64,000 nt of DNA from Eonycteris spelaea (taxonomy: Eukaryota; Chordata; Mammalia; Chiroptera; Pteropodidae), in assembly GCA_003508835.1 (NCBI GenBank), contig PUFA01000285.1, positions 806,001-870,000 on the forward strand, written 5' to 3'. The translations under genes and the position numbers were made by a program. The notes beneath the pieces are model-generated. The model had not been told where the DNA came from. It did not search any database and saw only the letters and a program-made list of their open reading frames with translations. The number at the start of each line of letters is the position of its first letter. Within the stretch, counting starts at the first letter, position 1. Positions 51,796 to 64,000 of the stretch are shown piece after piece.

Positions 51796-52640
51796 AGACA
51801 TGGCAGATCTGCCAAATACACAAAAACAAACACAGGGAGTCAGATGGAATGAGAAGACAGAGAAACATGACCCAATTGAAATAATAGGACAAAACTCTAG
51901 AAGAAGAACTAAATGAAATAGAGGCAAGCAATTATCAGAGTTGAAAACAGTGTTTATAAGGATGTCCAATGAACTTAGCGGTAGAATAGATGAATTCAAT
52001 GAGAACTTCCACAAAGAGATAGAAAAGCCAAAAAAAATATATATCAGAAATGAAGACTATAATAATTAATATGAAGGCTATTTGAGATGGAATCTACATC
52101 AGATTAAATAAAGCAGAGGAGCAAATCAGTAAATTGGAAGACAAGGTAGTAGAAAATGCCCAATTAGAACAATAATTTAAAAAAATTTTTTTAAATAAGG
52201 ACAGTTTAAGGGACATCTGGGACAACATCAAGCATAACAATGTATTTGAAGAAATAATGGCTGAAAACTTCCCTAACCTGACAAAGGAAATAGACATACA
52301 AGTCCAGGAAGTGCATGGAGTTCCAAATAAGACAAACCCAGAGAGGCCCACACAAGACACATCATAATTAAAATGCCAAAAGTTAAAGACAAAGAGAGAA
52401 TCTTAAAAGCAGCAAGAGAAAAGCTGTTAGTTATGTAGAAGGGAGCTCCCATAAGACTATCAGAAGATTTCTCAACAGAAACTTTTCAGGCAAGAAGCAA
52501 TTGACTCAGAATATTCAAAATGATGAAAAGTAAAGACCTCCAACCAAGATTACTCTACCCATTTACAATTGCAAGGAAGATAAAGAGCTTCCCAGACCAC
52601 CAAACTAGTATTACAAGAAATGTTAAAGAGACTTCTTTAA
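51796..52640 (+). pseudogene. L1 ORF1 relic (RNA-binding chaperone protein)
   Basis: The start near ATGGCAGATCTGCCAAATAC at about 51799 and later text (GAAAACTTCCCTAACCTGAC, TCCCATAAGACTATCAG) mark L1 ORF1, whose protein binds L1 RNA as a coiled-coil trimer. Several stops and frameshifts break it. Confidence 0.75.
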
Positions 52641-52649
52641 GAAGAAGAA

Positions 52650-55600
52650 AAAAATTTAAATATGAATAAAAAGATAGAAATAACTACACACCCGTCAATA
52701 ATTTCTTGAAATAAAAATTGATTAAATTTTTCAATCAAAAGACTTAGAGTGGCTGAATGGATTAAAAAACAAGACCCATACATATACTGCCTACAAGAGA
52801 CCAACCTCAGATCAAAAAACATATACAGAGACTGAAATAAAGATGGAAAATGATATTTCATGAAAACGAAATGCAGAAAAGCTGGGGTAGCAATACTTAT
52901 ATCAGATAAAAATAGACTCTAAAACAAAGACTGTAACAAGGACAACAAAGGGCATTTCATCATAATAAAGGGATCAGTCCAACAAGAACATATAATATTT
53001 GTAAACATTACTCACCAACATAGGAGCACCTAAATGTGTAAAGCAAATATTGATGGACATAAAGGGAGAGATCAACAATAATATAGTAATAATAGTAGGG
53101 AACTATAACACTCTATTAACATCAATAGATACATTATCTAGGCAGAAAATCAACAAGAAAACAATGGCCTTAAATAACAAATTAGACTTGTTGGATTTAA
53201 TTAATATTTTTAGAACATTTCACCTCAAAGCAACAAAAAATGTATATTTTTTCAATTGCAAATGGAACATTTTCCAGGGTAAACCACATGTTTGGCCACA
53301 GAACAATCTCAATAAATTTAAGAGCATTGAAATCATATCAAGCATCTACTTCTATCAGAATGGTATGAAACTAGAAATCAATTACAAGAAGAAAACTGAA
53401 AAACACACAAATATATGGAGGCTAAATAACAAGCTACTAAACAATGAATAGATTAACAACAAGAAAAAAGAAGAAATCAAAAGATACCTTAAGACATATG
53501 AAAGTGAAAATACAATAATCCAAAATCTGTGGGACATAGCCAAAGCAGTCCTAAGAGGAAAATTTATAATGATAGAGACCTACTTCAAGAAACAAGAAAA
53601 GTCTCAGATAACCTAATCTTACACCCAAGGAACTAGGAAAAGAAGAACAAACAAAGCTCCAAGTGAGTAGAAGGATGAAAATAATAAAAATCAGAGCAGA
53701 AATAAACAAAATAGGTTCTAAATAAAAATACAAGTGATCAATAAAACTAAGTGCTGGTTCTTCAAAAAGGTAAATAAAATTGATCAACCTTTAGTCAGAT
53801 TAATCAAGAAAAAAAGAGAGCCAAAATTAATAAAATCAGAAATGAAAGAGGAGAAATGAGAATTGATACCACAAAAATACAAAGGATTACAAGAAAATAC
53901 TATAAACAATTATATGCCAACAAATTGGACAAACTGGAAGAAATGCATAAATTCTTAGAAACACACAATTTTCCAAGACTGACTCAGGAAGAAACAGAAC
54001 ATCTGAACAGACTGGTAACTACTACTGAAATTGAATCAGTAATCAAAAAACAAGCAAACAAACAAAACTCCCAACAAACAGAAACCCAGGACCAGATAGC
54101 TCCAGATGAATTTTACAGAATATTTAAAGAATATTTAATACTTATCCCTCACAAACTATTCCAAAAATTGAGGAGGGAATACTCCAAAAATGATTTTACA
54201 AGACCAGCGTTACCCTAATCCTGACAAAGCCACTACAAAAAAATAAATCAATAAAAGAAATAAAGAAAGAAAGAATTATAGGCCAATATTCCTGATGAAC
54301 ATAAATGCAAAAATCCTTGACAGAATATTAGCAAACTAAATTCAGCAATACATCAAAAAGATTATACACATACACCATGATCAAGTGGGATTTATTCTTT
54401 CAATGCAAGATTGGTTCAATATCTGCAAATCAATTAATGTGATATACTACATAAACAAAATGAAGGATAAAAACCATCTGATCATAGCAACAGAGGCAGA
54501 AAAGCATTTGACAAAATCCAGGATTCACTTATAATAAACATTTTCAGCAAAGTGCAGATAGAATGAATATAACTCAACATCTTAAGGGACACATATGACA
54601 AACCCACAGCTAACATCATATTCAATGGTGAAAAGCTGAAATATTTTTCTTTAGGATCAGGAACAAAACAAAAATGATCACATCTTATTCAATATAGTAT
54701 TGGAAGTCCTAGCCACAGTAATCAGACAATAAAAAAGAAATAAAGGCATCGAAATTTGAAAGAAAGAAGTAAAACTGTCATCATTTGCAGGTGACATGAT
54801 ACTATATAGAAAGAACCCTAAAGATTCCACCAAACACTATTAGAACTAGTAATGAATTCAGTAAAGTAGCAAGATACAAAATTAATATTCAGAAGTCAGT
54901 TGCATTTTTATACACCAATAACAAACTATCAGAAAGACAAATTAAGAAAACAATTTCACTTACAATTGCATCGAAAAAGAATAAAATACCTAGGAATAAA
55001 CTTAACCAATGAAGTAAAACACCTGCACTCAGAACACTATAAGACATTGAAGAACGAAATTGAAGAAGATACAAATAAATGGAAATATATAGCATTCTCA
55101 TGGATAGGAAGAATTATAATCATTAACCATCAACAAAACAATAAGAATAGGAGAAGATATTTGCTTATGATACAGCTGATAAGAGGTTAATATCCAAAAT
55201 ATATAAAGAACTCATACAAGTCAACAACAACAATAAAAAAAAAATCCAGACAAGCCAATTAAAAAGTGGGCAGAAGACCCGAACAGATATTTCTCCAAAG
55301 AGGAAATACTAATGGCCAATAGACATATGAAAAGATGCTCAAAGTCACTAATCATCAGAGAAATGCAAATTAAAACCACAATGAAATATCACCTCACACC
55401 TGTCAGAATGGCTATCATCAACAAATCAAAGAACAAGTGTTGGCAAGGATGTGGAGAAAAGAGGACTCTCATACGCTGTTGGTGGGACTGCAGATTGATA
55501 CAGACACTATGAAAAACAGTCTGGAAGTTTCTCAAAAAATTAAAAATGGATATACCTTTTGACCCAGAAATTACACTTCTGGGTATTTATCTGAAGAAAA

Positions 55601-55860
55601 ACAAAACAATAATTCATAAAGATCTGCGCACCCCTATGTTCATGGCAGCACAACTTACAATAGCCAAGGTATGGAAACAACCTAAATGCCCAGCAATAGA
55701 CGATTGGATAAAGAAGTAACGGTTCATATATGCAAATGGAATATTACTCAGCCATTAAAAAATGAAACCCTATCATTTGCAACAACATGGATGGACCTAG
55801 AGGTTATTATGCTGAGTGAAATAAGTCAGGTAGAGAAAGATAAATACCATATAATTTCAC
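52650..55860 (+). pseudogene. L1 ORF2 relic (endonuclease/reverse transcriptase)
   Basis: The N-terminal side lacks the start of the endonuclease; from about 52740 the text GTGGCTGAATGGATTAAAAA continues ORF2. Surviving frames include 53050-53451 (MALNNKLDLLDL), 53856-54218 (IQRITRKYYKQLYANKLDKL, fingers of the reverse transcriptase) and 55312-55512 ([21 protein letters not shown]-terminal domain). Multiple stops and a deletion near 55137 make it non-functional. Confidence 0.85.
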
Positions 55861-56284
55861 TTATATAAAGAATCTAAGGAATAAAAATAACAAACCAATC
55901 AAAAACAGACTCATAAATATAGAGGACAATCTGGTGACAGCTGGAGGGGAGGGGAGTTGGGGGACTGGGAGAAAGGGGTAAAGGGATAAAGAAGTACTAA
56001 TTAGTAGTGGATAGATGGTCACAGGCATGGGAGCACGGCATAGGGGATGCAGTTAGCTTTAACGTAATGACTAAGTGGAGAGGCAGAGGAGAAAAAGAGC
56101 AATTAGGGAGCTCATTTGATAAACTATATAAATGTCTAACTAATGTACTGTATACCTGAAACTAATAATAAAATAAGATTTAAAAAAAGACATGAGTACC
56201 AGCAATTTGTAGAGAAGAAAGATGATGTAGAGTTTTAAATGTATGTTTAGCAAACTTAAAGGTCTGTAAATTTTGTTACCCTAT

Positions 56285-56385
56285 TTTATTTTATTTTTCA
56301 TTTTTATTATTATTTTAAATTTTCAGTTACGGTTGATATTCAGTATTATTTTGTATTAGTTTTAGGTGAGCAGCATAGTAGTTAG
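56285..56385 (-). mobile_element. Short L1 3'-end fragment, antisense
   Basis: T-rich text followed by TTTTCAGTTACGGTTGATAT and GTATTAGTTTTAGGTGAGC is an antisense L1 3' terminus of about 100 bp, the same type as the insertion at 1656-1761. Confidence 0.75.
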
Positions 56386-57095
56386 ATTTAAAACAGAGTA
56401 ACGATGTTTTGAGTATACTCTGAATTTGCTTGAAGACTTAAATAAAATAAGCAGTTCAGAAGTTTGGGATCTAATAATCTGAAGTGGATTTTTTTTTAAG
56501 TTTAGTTAACAAAAATTTTTCTCCCTGAGACCCTTTTTCAAGATTTAGAGTAACCAATTAGATGTTTTATAGTGCCTGAGTTTGCCAAGTCTCAGCCTGG
56601 ATAAATGGGGCAAAATCATTATCATCATGCAATAAACATGAATAAAATAGACACTCAAGCTTGCTTTATAGAAATAATACTGAGAGAGACTGTAATGTAA
56701 ATCTGAGATCATTAATATTGCATTTACATGTGATTAATTTTGAATTCTACTGATGTGTTATCTTACTTGAGTTATTGTCTATCTTATATAAATAATTAAG
56801 GATAGGGTAGAATTTTCCAAGTTAATAATAGAGGGATTAGGGATGATTTTAAATAACTGTTGTACTAGGTGATTAATGAGTTTTGCAATTCCAAAAGGCA
56901 ATTGAAATAGCATGTTAAGACTTCTTCGGACCTTAGAAAGTTACACAGTTCTCCATTTGCCTTTTCTTCTTCAGATCTTAACATTTCAGTTAAATCTGTG
57001 TGAAGGCTTAAGAACATCTGCATTGAGGTTCAGAACAAGTGTAAGAGTCAAGTGATGAGTTATAACTTGGTTTACATTTTCTATATTACGAATAG
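56386..57095. other. AT-rich sequence, nothing recognised
   Basis: No gene or repeat family was recognised. The sequence is unique-looking. Confidence 0.5.
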
Positions 57096-58900
57096 AAATG
57101 AGCAATAAAAGACTGTTAGTAAAAACAAAAAATAGCCTTACTACCCAAGCAATCTACAGATTAAATGCAATCTCTATCAAAATACCAACAATAGTTTTCA
57201 CAGAACTAGATCAAATAATTATAAAATGTATATGCAACCACAAAATACCCCGAATAGCCACAGCAATCTTGAGAAAGAAAATAAAGTTGAAGGTATCGCA
57301 TTACCTGATATCAACTTATATTAAAAGTATATGTAGAGATCAAAACAGCATGGTACTGGCATAAAAACAGACACAGCTCAATGGAACAGAAGAGAGAGTC
57401 CAGAAAGAAAGCCATACTTATTTGGGTAATTGATCTATGACAAAGGAGGCAAGAATATACGATGCGATAAGGGCAGTCTCCTCAATAAAAGGTGATGGGA
57501 AAATTGGGCACATACATGCAAAAAAAAAAAGAAAGAAAAGAAAAGAAAAAAGAAAAAAGAAAGAAAGAAAGAAAAAAGAAAAAGAAAAGGAAAAAAACCC
57601 AGACTTTTTCTTTTTTTTTTTGACCATTTTCTTATATCACATACAAGAATAAACTCAAAATGGATTAAAGAGTTCCATGTAAGACCAGAAACCATAAAAC
57701 TCCCAGAAGAAAACATAGGCAGTAAACTCTCTGACATTGCTCTTAGTAATATTCTTTGTAACGTGTTCCCTAGGGCAAGAGAAACAAAAGAAATAATAAA
57801 CAAATGGGATTATATCAAACTAAAAAGGTTTTGCGCAGTGAAGGAAATCATCAACAAAATGAAAAGACAACTTGCTGATTGACAAAAGGTATTCACCAAT
57901 GATGCATCTGATAAGAGCTTAATATCCAAAAAATATACGGAACCATGCAATTTAACACCATAAAAATAATCAGATTACAAAATGGGCAAACATCAATAAA
58001 CAGTTCACCAAAGAGAACATACAAAAGGCAAATAGACATATGAAAAGATGTTCAATTCACTAATCATCAGTGAAATGCAAATCAAAACCACAATCAGATT
58101 TCACCTCACACCTGTCAGAATGGTTATTATCAAAAATACAAGAAATAACAAGTGTTGGCCAAAATGTGGAGAAAATGGAACCCTAGTGCATGGTTGGTGG
58201 CATTGTAAATTGGTGCAGTCACTATGGAAACAGGATTAAGCTTTCTCAAAAAATTAAAAATAGAACTATATGACCAAGCAATCCTACTTCTGGGTATTTA
58301 TCTGAAGAAATCTGAAACATTAATTCGAAAAGATGTATGCAGCATTACTTACAATAGCCAAGACATGGAAGCAACCTAGGTGTCCATCGATAGGTGAATG
58401 GATAAAAAAGAAGTGGTGCATATATACGATGAAATACTAGCCATAAAAATGAATAAAATCTTGCCATCTGCAACAACATGAATGGACCTAGAGGGTATTA
58501 TACTAAGTGAAATAAGTCAGACAAAGACAAATAAAATATGATCACTTATATGTGGAATCTAAAAAACAAAATAAACAAAACAGAAACAAACACATAGATA
58601 CAGAGAACAATTGATGGTTGCCAGATAGTGGGTAGCCGGAGGTATGGGTGAGAAAGGTGAAGGGATTAAGAAATATAAACTGGCAGCTATAAAAATAGTC
58701 ATGGGGATATGAAGTACAGCATAGGGAATATAGTCAATAGTGTTGTAATAACTCTGTATGGTGTCAGATGGGCTCTAGACTTATCGATTGAACACTTTGT
58801 AAATTATATAAATGTCTAATCTAATCACTATGTTGTACACCTGACACTCATATAATATTGTATGTCAATTGTAATTAAAAAATAAAAAATAAAACAGAAA
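57096..58900 (+). mobile_element. L1 3' part, sense, with complete 3' end
   Basis: The ORF2 C-terminal text (frame 57098-57364 with AIYRLNAISIKIP; frame 58048-58239 with NSLIISEMQIKTTI) runs to a well-preserved 3' UTR (GTCATGGGGATATGAAGTAC, CACTATGTTGTACACCTGAC, ATTGTATGTCAATTGTAATT) and an A-rich tail. This 3' end is the type I associate with bats, which guides the organism guess. Confidence 0.9.
57519..57597 (+). repeat. Polypurine (A/AAAG) tract in the L1
   Basis: Almost pure A and G for about 80 bp replaces the short A run normal at this ORF2 position. An 11-nt T run (57612-57622) follows within 25 bp and could pair with it. Confidence 0.9.
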
Positions 58901-59079
58901 AGAAAAAATATTCTATGCCTTGAGTATGTATGTTTCATAACCTTTTTTAATATGAAGTAGGTAGAGGATACATAACATTTAAACCAATTAGTTCTTATAT
59001 AAAAATTAAAAGTTCAAAGTTTTAAAATACTGATATGTTTGAAGATTTATTAGCTGTAATTTTTATTCTAAAAATTATT
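58901..59079. other. AT-rich gap between L1 copies
   Basis: Nothing was recognised. Confidence 0.4.
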
Positions 59080-60835
59080 TTATAAATGCAAATACAATGT
59101 TATGGCCTTTTTATGGAATAAAGTTTAATGAGTTTTAACACGTGTATGGATTCATGTAACCACCACCACATCCAGAATATAAAACGGTTCCCCGTAAACT
59201 CCCTTGTAGTCAAACACTCCCCAACCCATGACCCTTGGCAATCATTGATAGGTTTTATATTCCTAAAGATTTGCATTTTATAGGATGTCATAAAAATGGA
59301 ATTTCACAGTATGTAATGCTTCAAAACTAGCTGATTTCACCCAGTTTAATGCCTTTGAGATGCATCTAGTAGTTGCCTATAGTTGTGGTTCATTTCTTTT
59401 TATCACTGAGCAATATTCCATGACATAGTATACCACAGTTAGTTTATCCATTCACCCACTGAAGGGAAATTTGAACTGTTTCTAGATATTGGTGCTTATG
59501 AGTAGAGCTATTATAAATATTTATGTACAGGTTTTTAAGTGAGCTTATGTTTGGGTAAATATCTAGGAGTAGGATTGCTTAGGAAAGTATATGTTTAACT
59601 ATATAAGAAAATGCAGTTAAAACTGTTTTTGCAGAGTGGTTATATCATTTTTTATTCTAACCAGCAATGTATGAAAGTTCCTGTTGTCTGAATCCTCTCC
59701 AGTACTTGGTATTGTCAATTTTATGTTTGTTTGGTTATTTGTTTTTTGTCATTGTTTGTTTTTTAGCCTTTCTAATAAGTACTGGTTTTAATATTGCATT
59801 TCCCTAATGGGTAATGATATTGAGCATCATTACAGGTACTTATTTGTCATCCCTATATCTTTTTTAGTGAGGTCTCTGCTTAAATCTTTTGAAAAGTTTA
59901 TTTAATTTTTTATAAGGCTTGAGGTTTAGGTTAAGTTCATTTTTAAAAACTTTGATAAAATAGACATAACATAAAATTTACCATCTTAACTATTTTTAAG
60001 GGTACCATTCATCTCCAAAATTTTTTCATCTTCCCAAACTAAAACTCAGTATCCATTAAACATTAACTTTCCATCCTTTCTCTCTCCTGGCCCCTAGAAA
60101 CCACCATTCTACTTTTTGTCTTTATGAATCTGACTACTCCAGGTACCCCATATCAGTAGAAACCTATTAATATTTATCCTTTTGTGACTGGCTTGTTTCA
60201 CTTAACAATGCAAAAAGATCCCAATTTTATCACATATTCACCAACATTTATTATTTTCTGTTTTTTTAAAAAAATAATAGCCATTGTAATGGGCGTGAAA
60301 TCATTTTTTTCGTATACAGATGTCTACTTTTCCAACATTATTTGTTGAAAAGACTTTCTCTGTTGAGTTGTCCTTGCACCCTTGTGTAAAAGAAAAAATA
60401 ATTAGCCAACTTTGTGTGAATCTATTTTAGATTCTTTATTCTGTTCCATTATTTTGTTTCCTCATTTCAATGCCCATATCAAACCATTATGGCCACTCCT
60501 GCTTTGCAATAAGCCATAAAATTAGGTAGTATGAGTACTACAACTTTATTATTTCTTCAAATATTTTTTCTACACAGTACTTTTTTTTTTCCTACCTGGA
60601 ATTCTAATGACATGAATGTTTTGGCTATCCTAGTTCCATTGTCTTTCCATATAAATATTAAAATGAAATTGTTTATAAATACGAAAAAATTCTGCTGTGT
60701 TCAATTGGAATATCACTAAGTCTGTAGATCAATTTGGGATGATTTGAATTCTTAACTATATTGAATATCCCAGTCCATGAACACAGAATTTATAATTTCT
60801 TCTCATAATTTTTCTTTGATTTCTACATTGGTATG
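59080..60835 (-). mobile_element. Two stacked L1M-type 3' regions, antisense
   Basis: The first copy starts at about 59085 (GTTTAATGAGTTTTAACACG, ACCACCACATCCAGAATAT) and runs to about 59910. A second 3' end starts at about 59930 (TGATAAAATAGACATAACAT, AAATTTACCATCTTAACTAT) and runs through ORF2 text to about 60835. All frames are broken. Confidence 0.75.
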
Positions 60836-60849
60836 TATACTTTTCAGTA

Positions 60850-62080
60850 TGCAGATCCTGCACAGAAAACCAGTAAGGATATGGAAGACTTGAACAACAC
60901 CGTTAACCAATTTGACCTACCTGACACTCATATAATACTCCACATAACAACAGCAACATATGCCTTCTTGCCCCGTGCACATGGAATATTTCTAAGATAT
61001 GCCATATTCTAGGCCATAAAACAAGTCTCAACACATTTAAAAGATCCAGGTCATACAAAGTACATCCTCTGACCATATGGAATTAAGTTAGAAATCAATG
61101 CTTGAAAAATCCCCAAATGCTTGTAAACTAAAAACGCAGTTCCAAATGACCCATGGATCAAAGAATAAATCAACATTAAACTTAGAAAATATTTTGACCT
61201 GAATGAAAATGGAAATATAACATAGCAAAATTCACAGTGTGCCAGTAAAGCAGTGTCATTTATTAAAACAGCCACTCACCAGAGAAGATATACAGGTGGC
61301 CAATAAACACATGAAAAGATGCTCAACATCGTTAGTCATCAGGGAAGTGAAAATTAAAGCCACAGTTGGATAACTTCATACCCACTAAGAAGGCTAAAGT
61401 TAGAAAGACCGTAGCAAATGTTGACAAAGATGTGGAAGAACTGAAACTGTCATAAACTGCTGGTGGGGATGAAAAAAATTGTACAAACACTTTAGAAAAC
61501 ATTATGGCAGTTTCTTAAAAAGTTAAATGTATACCTACCATATTATCCTGCTATTTCACTCCTGGCTACATAACCAATAGGAAGGAAAGTATTTGTTTGT
61601 GTGAAGACTTGTATAGGAATGTTCACAGCAGCTTTGCAATAGCCAAAAGGTGGAAACAACCCAAATGTGTTAATTAATACATGTCTAGATAAACAAATTG
61701 TTGTATATCTGTATAACAGAAAATTATTTAGCAGTACAACAGTAACAAACTAATGACAAATACAGAACATGGATGAATTCTAAAGTAATTATGATTAGTA
61801 AAATAAGCCATATTTCTATATTTTATATTATTTATATAAAATTATAGAAAATTCAAACTATTCTATAGTGACTGAAGTCTATCAGTATTTGCTAGGGAAT
61901 TGGGGAATGCAGGCAAGAGAGAGATTACAAAAGGATGCAAGGGAATTTGGGGCAGGCAAGATGGATATGTTCACTATTGTGATTGAGGAGATGGTTTCGC
62001 AGGTGTGTACATAAGTCAAAATGTCTCAAATCGAGTTTTGTATCAAATTTTAAAAATATTAATTACACATTTTTAAAAAC
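60850..62080 (+). mobile_element. L1M-type ORF2 and 3' fragment, sense
   Basis: GGAAGACTTGAACAACACCG, ATATTCTAGGCCATAAAACA and GCTCAACATCGTTAGTCATC are ORF2 text. A jump near 61270 shows an internal deletion. It ends in AAAAATATTAATTACAC. Confidence 0.8.
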
Positions 62081-62544
62081 AAAAGTTTTATCCAAGAAAT
62101 GGAAAGAAAGAAAATAAATGAAATAAAGGCAATATTCAGATTGCTACATTGCCAAATCCAGCTTTTCCTGAATCACAATCAGTTCATCCGTTGAACTTTC
62201 CAGTGACATGGGCCAGTAAATTCCCTTTTAAATTAAACCAACTTAAATTTGCTTTCTGTCACTTGCGACAGAGTCCTGAGCAGTAGAATCCTGATCTCTG
62301 AATGATTAGAATGGAGCTTAGAATGGAAATAGGTTGTGGGTGCTAGGAATTAGAGGCATCAGATATTTTTTGAAATTTTAAAAGTAGAAGTGGAAGCAAA
62401 GGAGAGTAAATCCTCCAGAAGATAGGTGGGAAAGATCTTGACTGGCCTTCCAACTCTATACAATGTACAGCTTGTTTGGATGAGCATATAAAGGACATTA
62501 ATATCTGCTATATGGGATCTCTGTGAAGTTACCATGTGTTGTCA
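62081..62544. other. Unassigned sequence
   Basis: No gene or clear repeat was recognised between the L1 and the MIR. Confidence 0.4.
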
Positions 62545-62690
62545 TGAAAAGCTTGGACTGAGATTCTGGCAATGTAGGTCATAGCCCTATCTCTGTCACT
62601 AGTGTGTTGTGTGACCTTGGGAAAGTTACAGCTCCCCTTCGACCTTCATTAACTCATCAGTAATATTGACAAAATTTTCTTAAATTGTCC
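62545..62690 (+). repeat. MIR SINE, sense
   Basis: GTGTGACCTTGGGAAAGTTAC and TTCATTAACTCATCAGTAAT match the sense MIR core well. Confidence 0.85.
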
Positions 62691-63004
62691 TTGATTTTGT
62701 CCACCTTCCTAAGGAACACATTCTGCATGTAGCTTTGGATAGAAACTTGGAGTTGCTGATAGAAAAAAGATCATTAATCTAGGAATATGAGGCACTTTGA
62801 AGATAGCAATTTAAATCACTATACTGAAGGAATTGAAAAATTGTTAGAAATAAGATTACAAGATGATAGGGCATGTTTTTGTCTGGGTTCTTTTTTTCTC
62901 ACCCTCCCACCCCACATGATCTGTAGACTCTAGTTGCTATGGTGAGTCGCTACTGTCCCACTGACTGAAATTGAATACTTTTCCTACCCCCACATTTCTC
63001 ATGC

Positions 63005-63175
63005 ACCCAATGTATGTAGTGAATAAAAGTTCAGATTCTACAGTCAGACAGATAGAGGTTTGAATCCTAGTTCTGCCAGTAACTAGCTGTGTGTCTTTGA
63101 TCAAGCCCCTAAATCTCTCTGAGCATTAGTTTCCTTTTCTGAACAATGGGGAATAAAAATTGTATCAAATAAGGA
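63005..63175 (+). repeat. MIR SINE, sense
   Basis: GAGGTTTGAATCCTAGTTCTG, CCAGTAACTAGCTGTGTGTC and TCTGAGCATTAGTTTCC follow the MIR core in order. Confidence 0.88.
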
Positions 63176-63234
63176 TAGGCTAGCTTATGCTACAGTAATA
63201 ACCAGCCCCAAAATCTCAGTGGCTTAACAAAAGT

Positions 63235-63745
63235 TTGTTTCTCTCTTATTGTGGCAGTCAGCCTCTAAAATAACTCTCCATGAACACTGCCTCCTGGTAG
63301 TCATGCTTTTGAAAAATCCTTGGTCTTGAGTCTAGGTTACAAAAAGACTGTGACTTTAGCATTGCTTCTCTCTCTCTTTCCCTCCTAATTCTCCCTCCAC
63401 TCTGGGAATCTACCTGCCATGTGTAAGCTGCCTTATGGAGAGGCCCAGCTGGCAAGGAACTGAGGTGGATCCCAGCTAACAGCCAGCCAACAGCCTGCAT
63501 GTCACTGAACTCATCCAAAAACCATGTGAATGAACTTGGAAGTCAACTGCCAAACCTTCAGATGAGACCACATTTCTGGACAACAACTTAATTGCAGCAT
63601 TGTGAGATACCTTGAGGTAAAGGCACTCAGCTAAGCCAGGACAGAACTCCTGATCCACAGAAATTATGAAATAGTAAATGTTTTTGAAATACTAAAGGCT
63701 ATGCCTCTAAGTTTCAGGGTTATTTGTTACATAATTACATGTCCA
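63235..63745 (+). mobile_element. MLT1-type (ERVL-MaLR) solo LTR
   Basis: TACAAAAAGACTGTGACTTT, GGCAAGGAACTGAGGTGGAT, CATGTGAATGAACTTGGAAG, CTTCAGATGAGACCACATTT and TTTCAGGGTTATTTGTTAC follow the MLT1 LTR order. It is the second such LTR in the window (compare 47700-48190) and is non-coding. Confidence 0.85.
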
Positions 63746-64000
63746 ATGTGGGTTAGGAGGGGATACTTAGCCCATTCTAGTTAAGGACCCAGGCTGACAG
63801 AGGCTCCATCTCAACACCTGCCTTTATGATAACCCTGACAGGGGAGGAATCGCACACTGGCACTTAAAACTCTCACTCAAAAGTGACACGTGCCACTGCT
63901 ACTTGTGTTTCAGTGGCCATATGAAGTCATACAGACACACCCACCTTAAAAGAGGGTGGAAAGAGAAGAAATGGAATATTTATGAACAGACCCATGGCTT
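63746..64000. other. Right-edge sequence, nothing recognised
   Basis: No gene or repeat family was identified before the window ends. Confidence 0.4.

Larger units (their letters stand above)
50388..56185 (+). mobile_element. Near full-length L1, sense, about 5.8 kb, inactive
   Basis: The 5' end (about 50388, TTTTGGGTCAAAATGGTGTA) is followed by a C-rich 5' region to about 51795, ORF1 relics, ORF2 relics and a 3' UTR ending AATAATAAAATAAGATTT with a short A run. A jump near 55137, where mid-ORF2 text passes straight to the C-terminal region, shows an internal deletion of roughly 1 kb. Stops occur throughout. It is upstream of NT5M and on the opposite strand. Confidence 0.85.

Noticed and set aside
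54900..55190. Plus-strand frame as an active transposase or reverse transcriptase
   Set aside because: It is a fragment of L1 ORF2 next to an internal deletion, with stops on both sides, so no activity is expected.

Overview
The window is mammalian nuclear DNA: one widely spaced split gene in a landscape of LINE-1, L2, MIR, MLT1-type LTR and DNA-transposon fossils, with expanded microsatellites and one CpG island. No lineage-diagnostic SINE is visible: no Alu/B1, no carnivore, horse or ruminant tRNA-SINE, and no vespertilionid Ves element. Several L1 3' ends resemble those I associate with laurasiatherians, especially bats. A bat outside the Ves-bearing lineages is my best guess, but only an inference. 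The single recognisable gene is NT5M (mitochondrial 5'(3')-deoxyribonucleotidase) on the minus strand. I resolved all five coding exons to the base: 44790-44521, 41449-41349, 32890-32830, 19020-18906 and 17382-17240. They join in frame into a 229-residue protein. Introns 1-3 are GT-AG; intron 4 is GC-AG. The start lies in a CpG island (about 44330-45050), and a candidate poly(A) signal sits at 16583-16588. Layout: 1-9107 is a stack of minus-strand L1/HAL1-like elements, the last keeping a very long 5' region with about four tandem units of 310-330 bp and an L1-like 5' terminus (AAGATGGCGG). 9108-16560 is intergenic sequence downstream of NT5M, poor in recent repeats. 16565-44870 is NT5M, its introns filled with L1, L2, MIR, LTR and Tigger/hAT copies. 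45050-64000 is upstream flank: an L2 abutting the island, hAT and MLT1 elements, a 5.8 kb plus-strand L1 at 50388-56185, further L1 fragments in both orientations, and a second MLT1 LTR at the right edge. NT5M is the only gene I can support. The other open frames are repeat-derived, simple-sequence or GC-rich antisense shadows. The most notable points are the GC-AG terminal intron with a 114-bp polypyrimidine (transcript-sense) microsatellite in it, an out-of-frame upstream ATG opening a 128-codon frame across exons 1-2, the tandem monomers in an L1 5' region, and an unidentified poly(A)-tailed insertion inside an intronic L1. I found no CRISPR array, no tRNA or rRNA gene and no prokaryote-like system.
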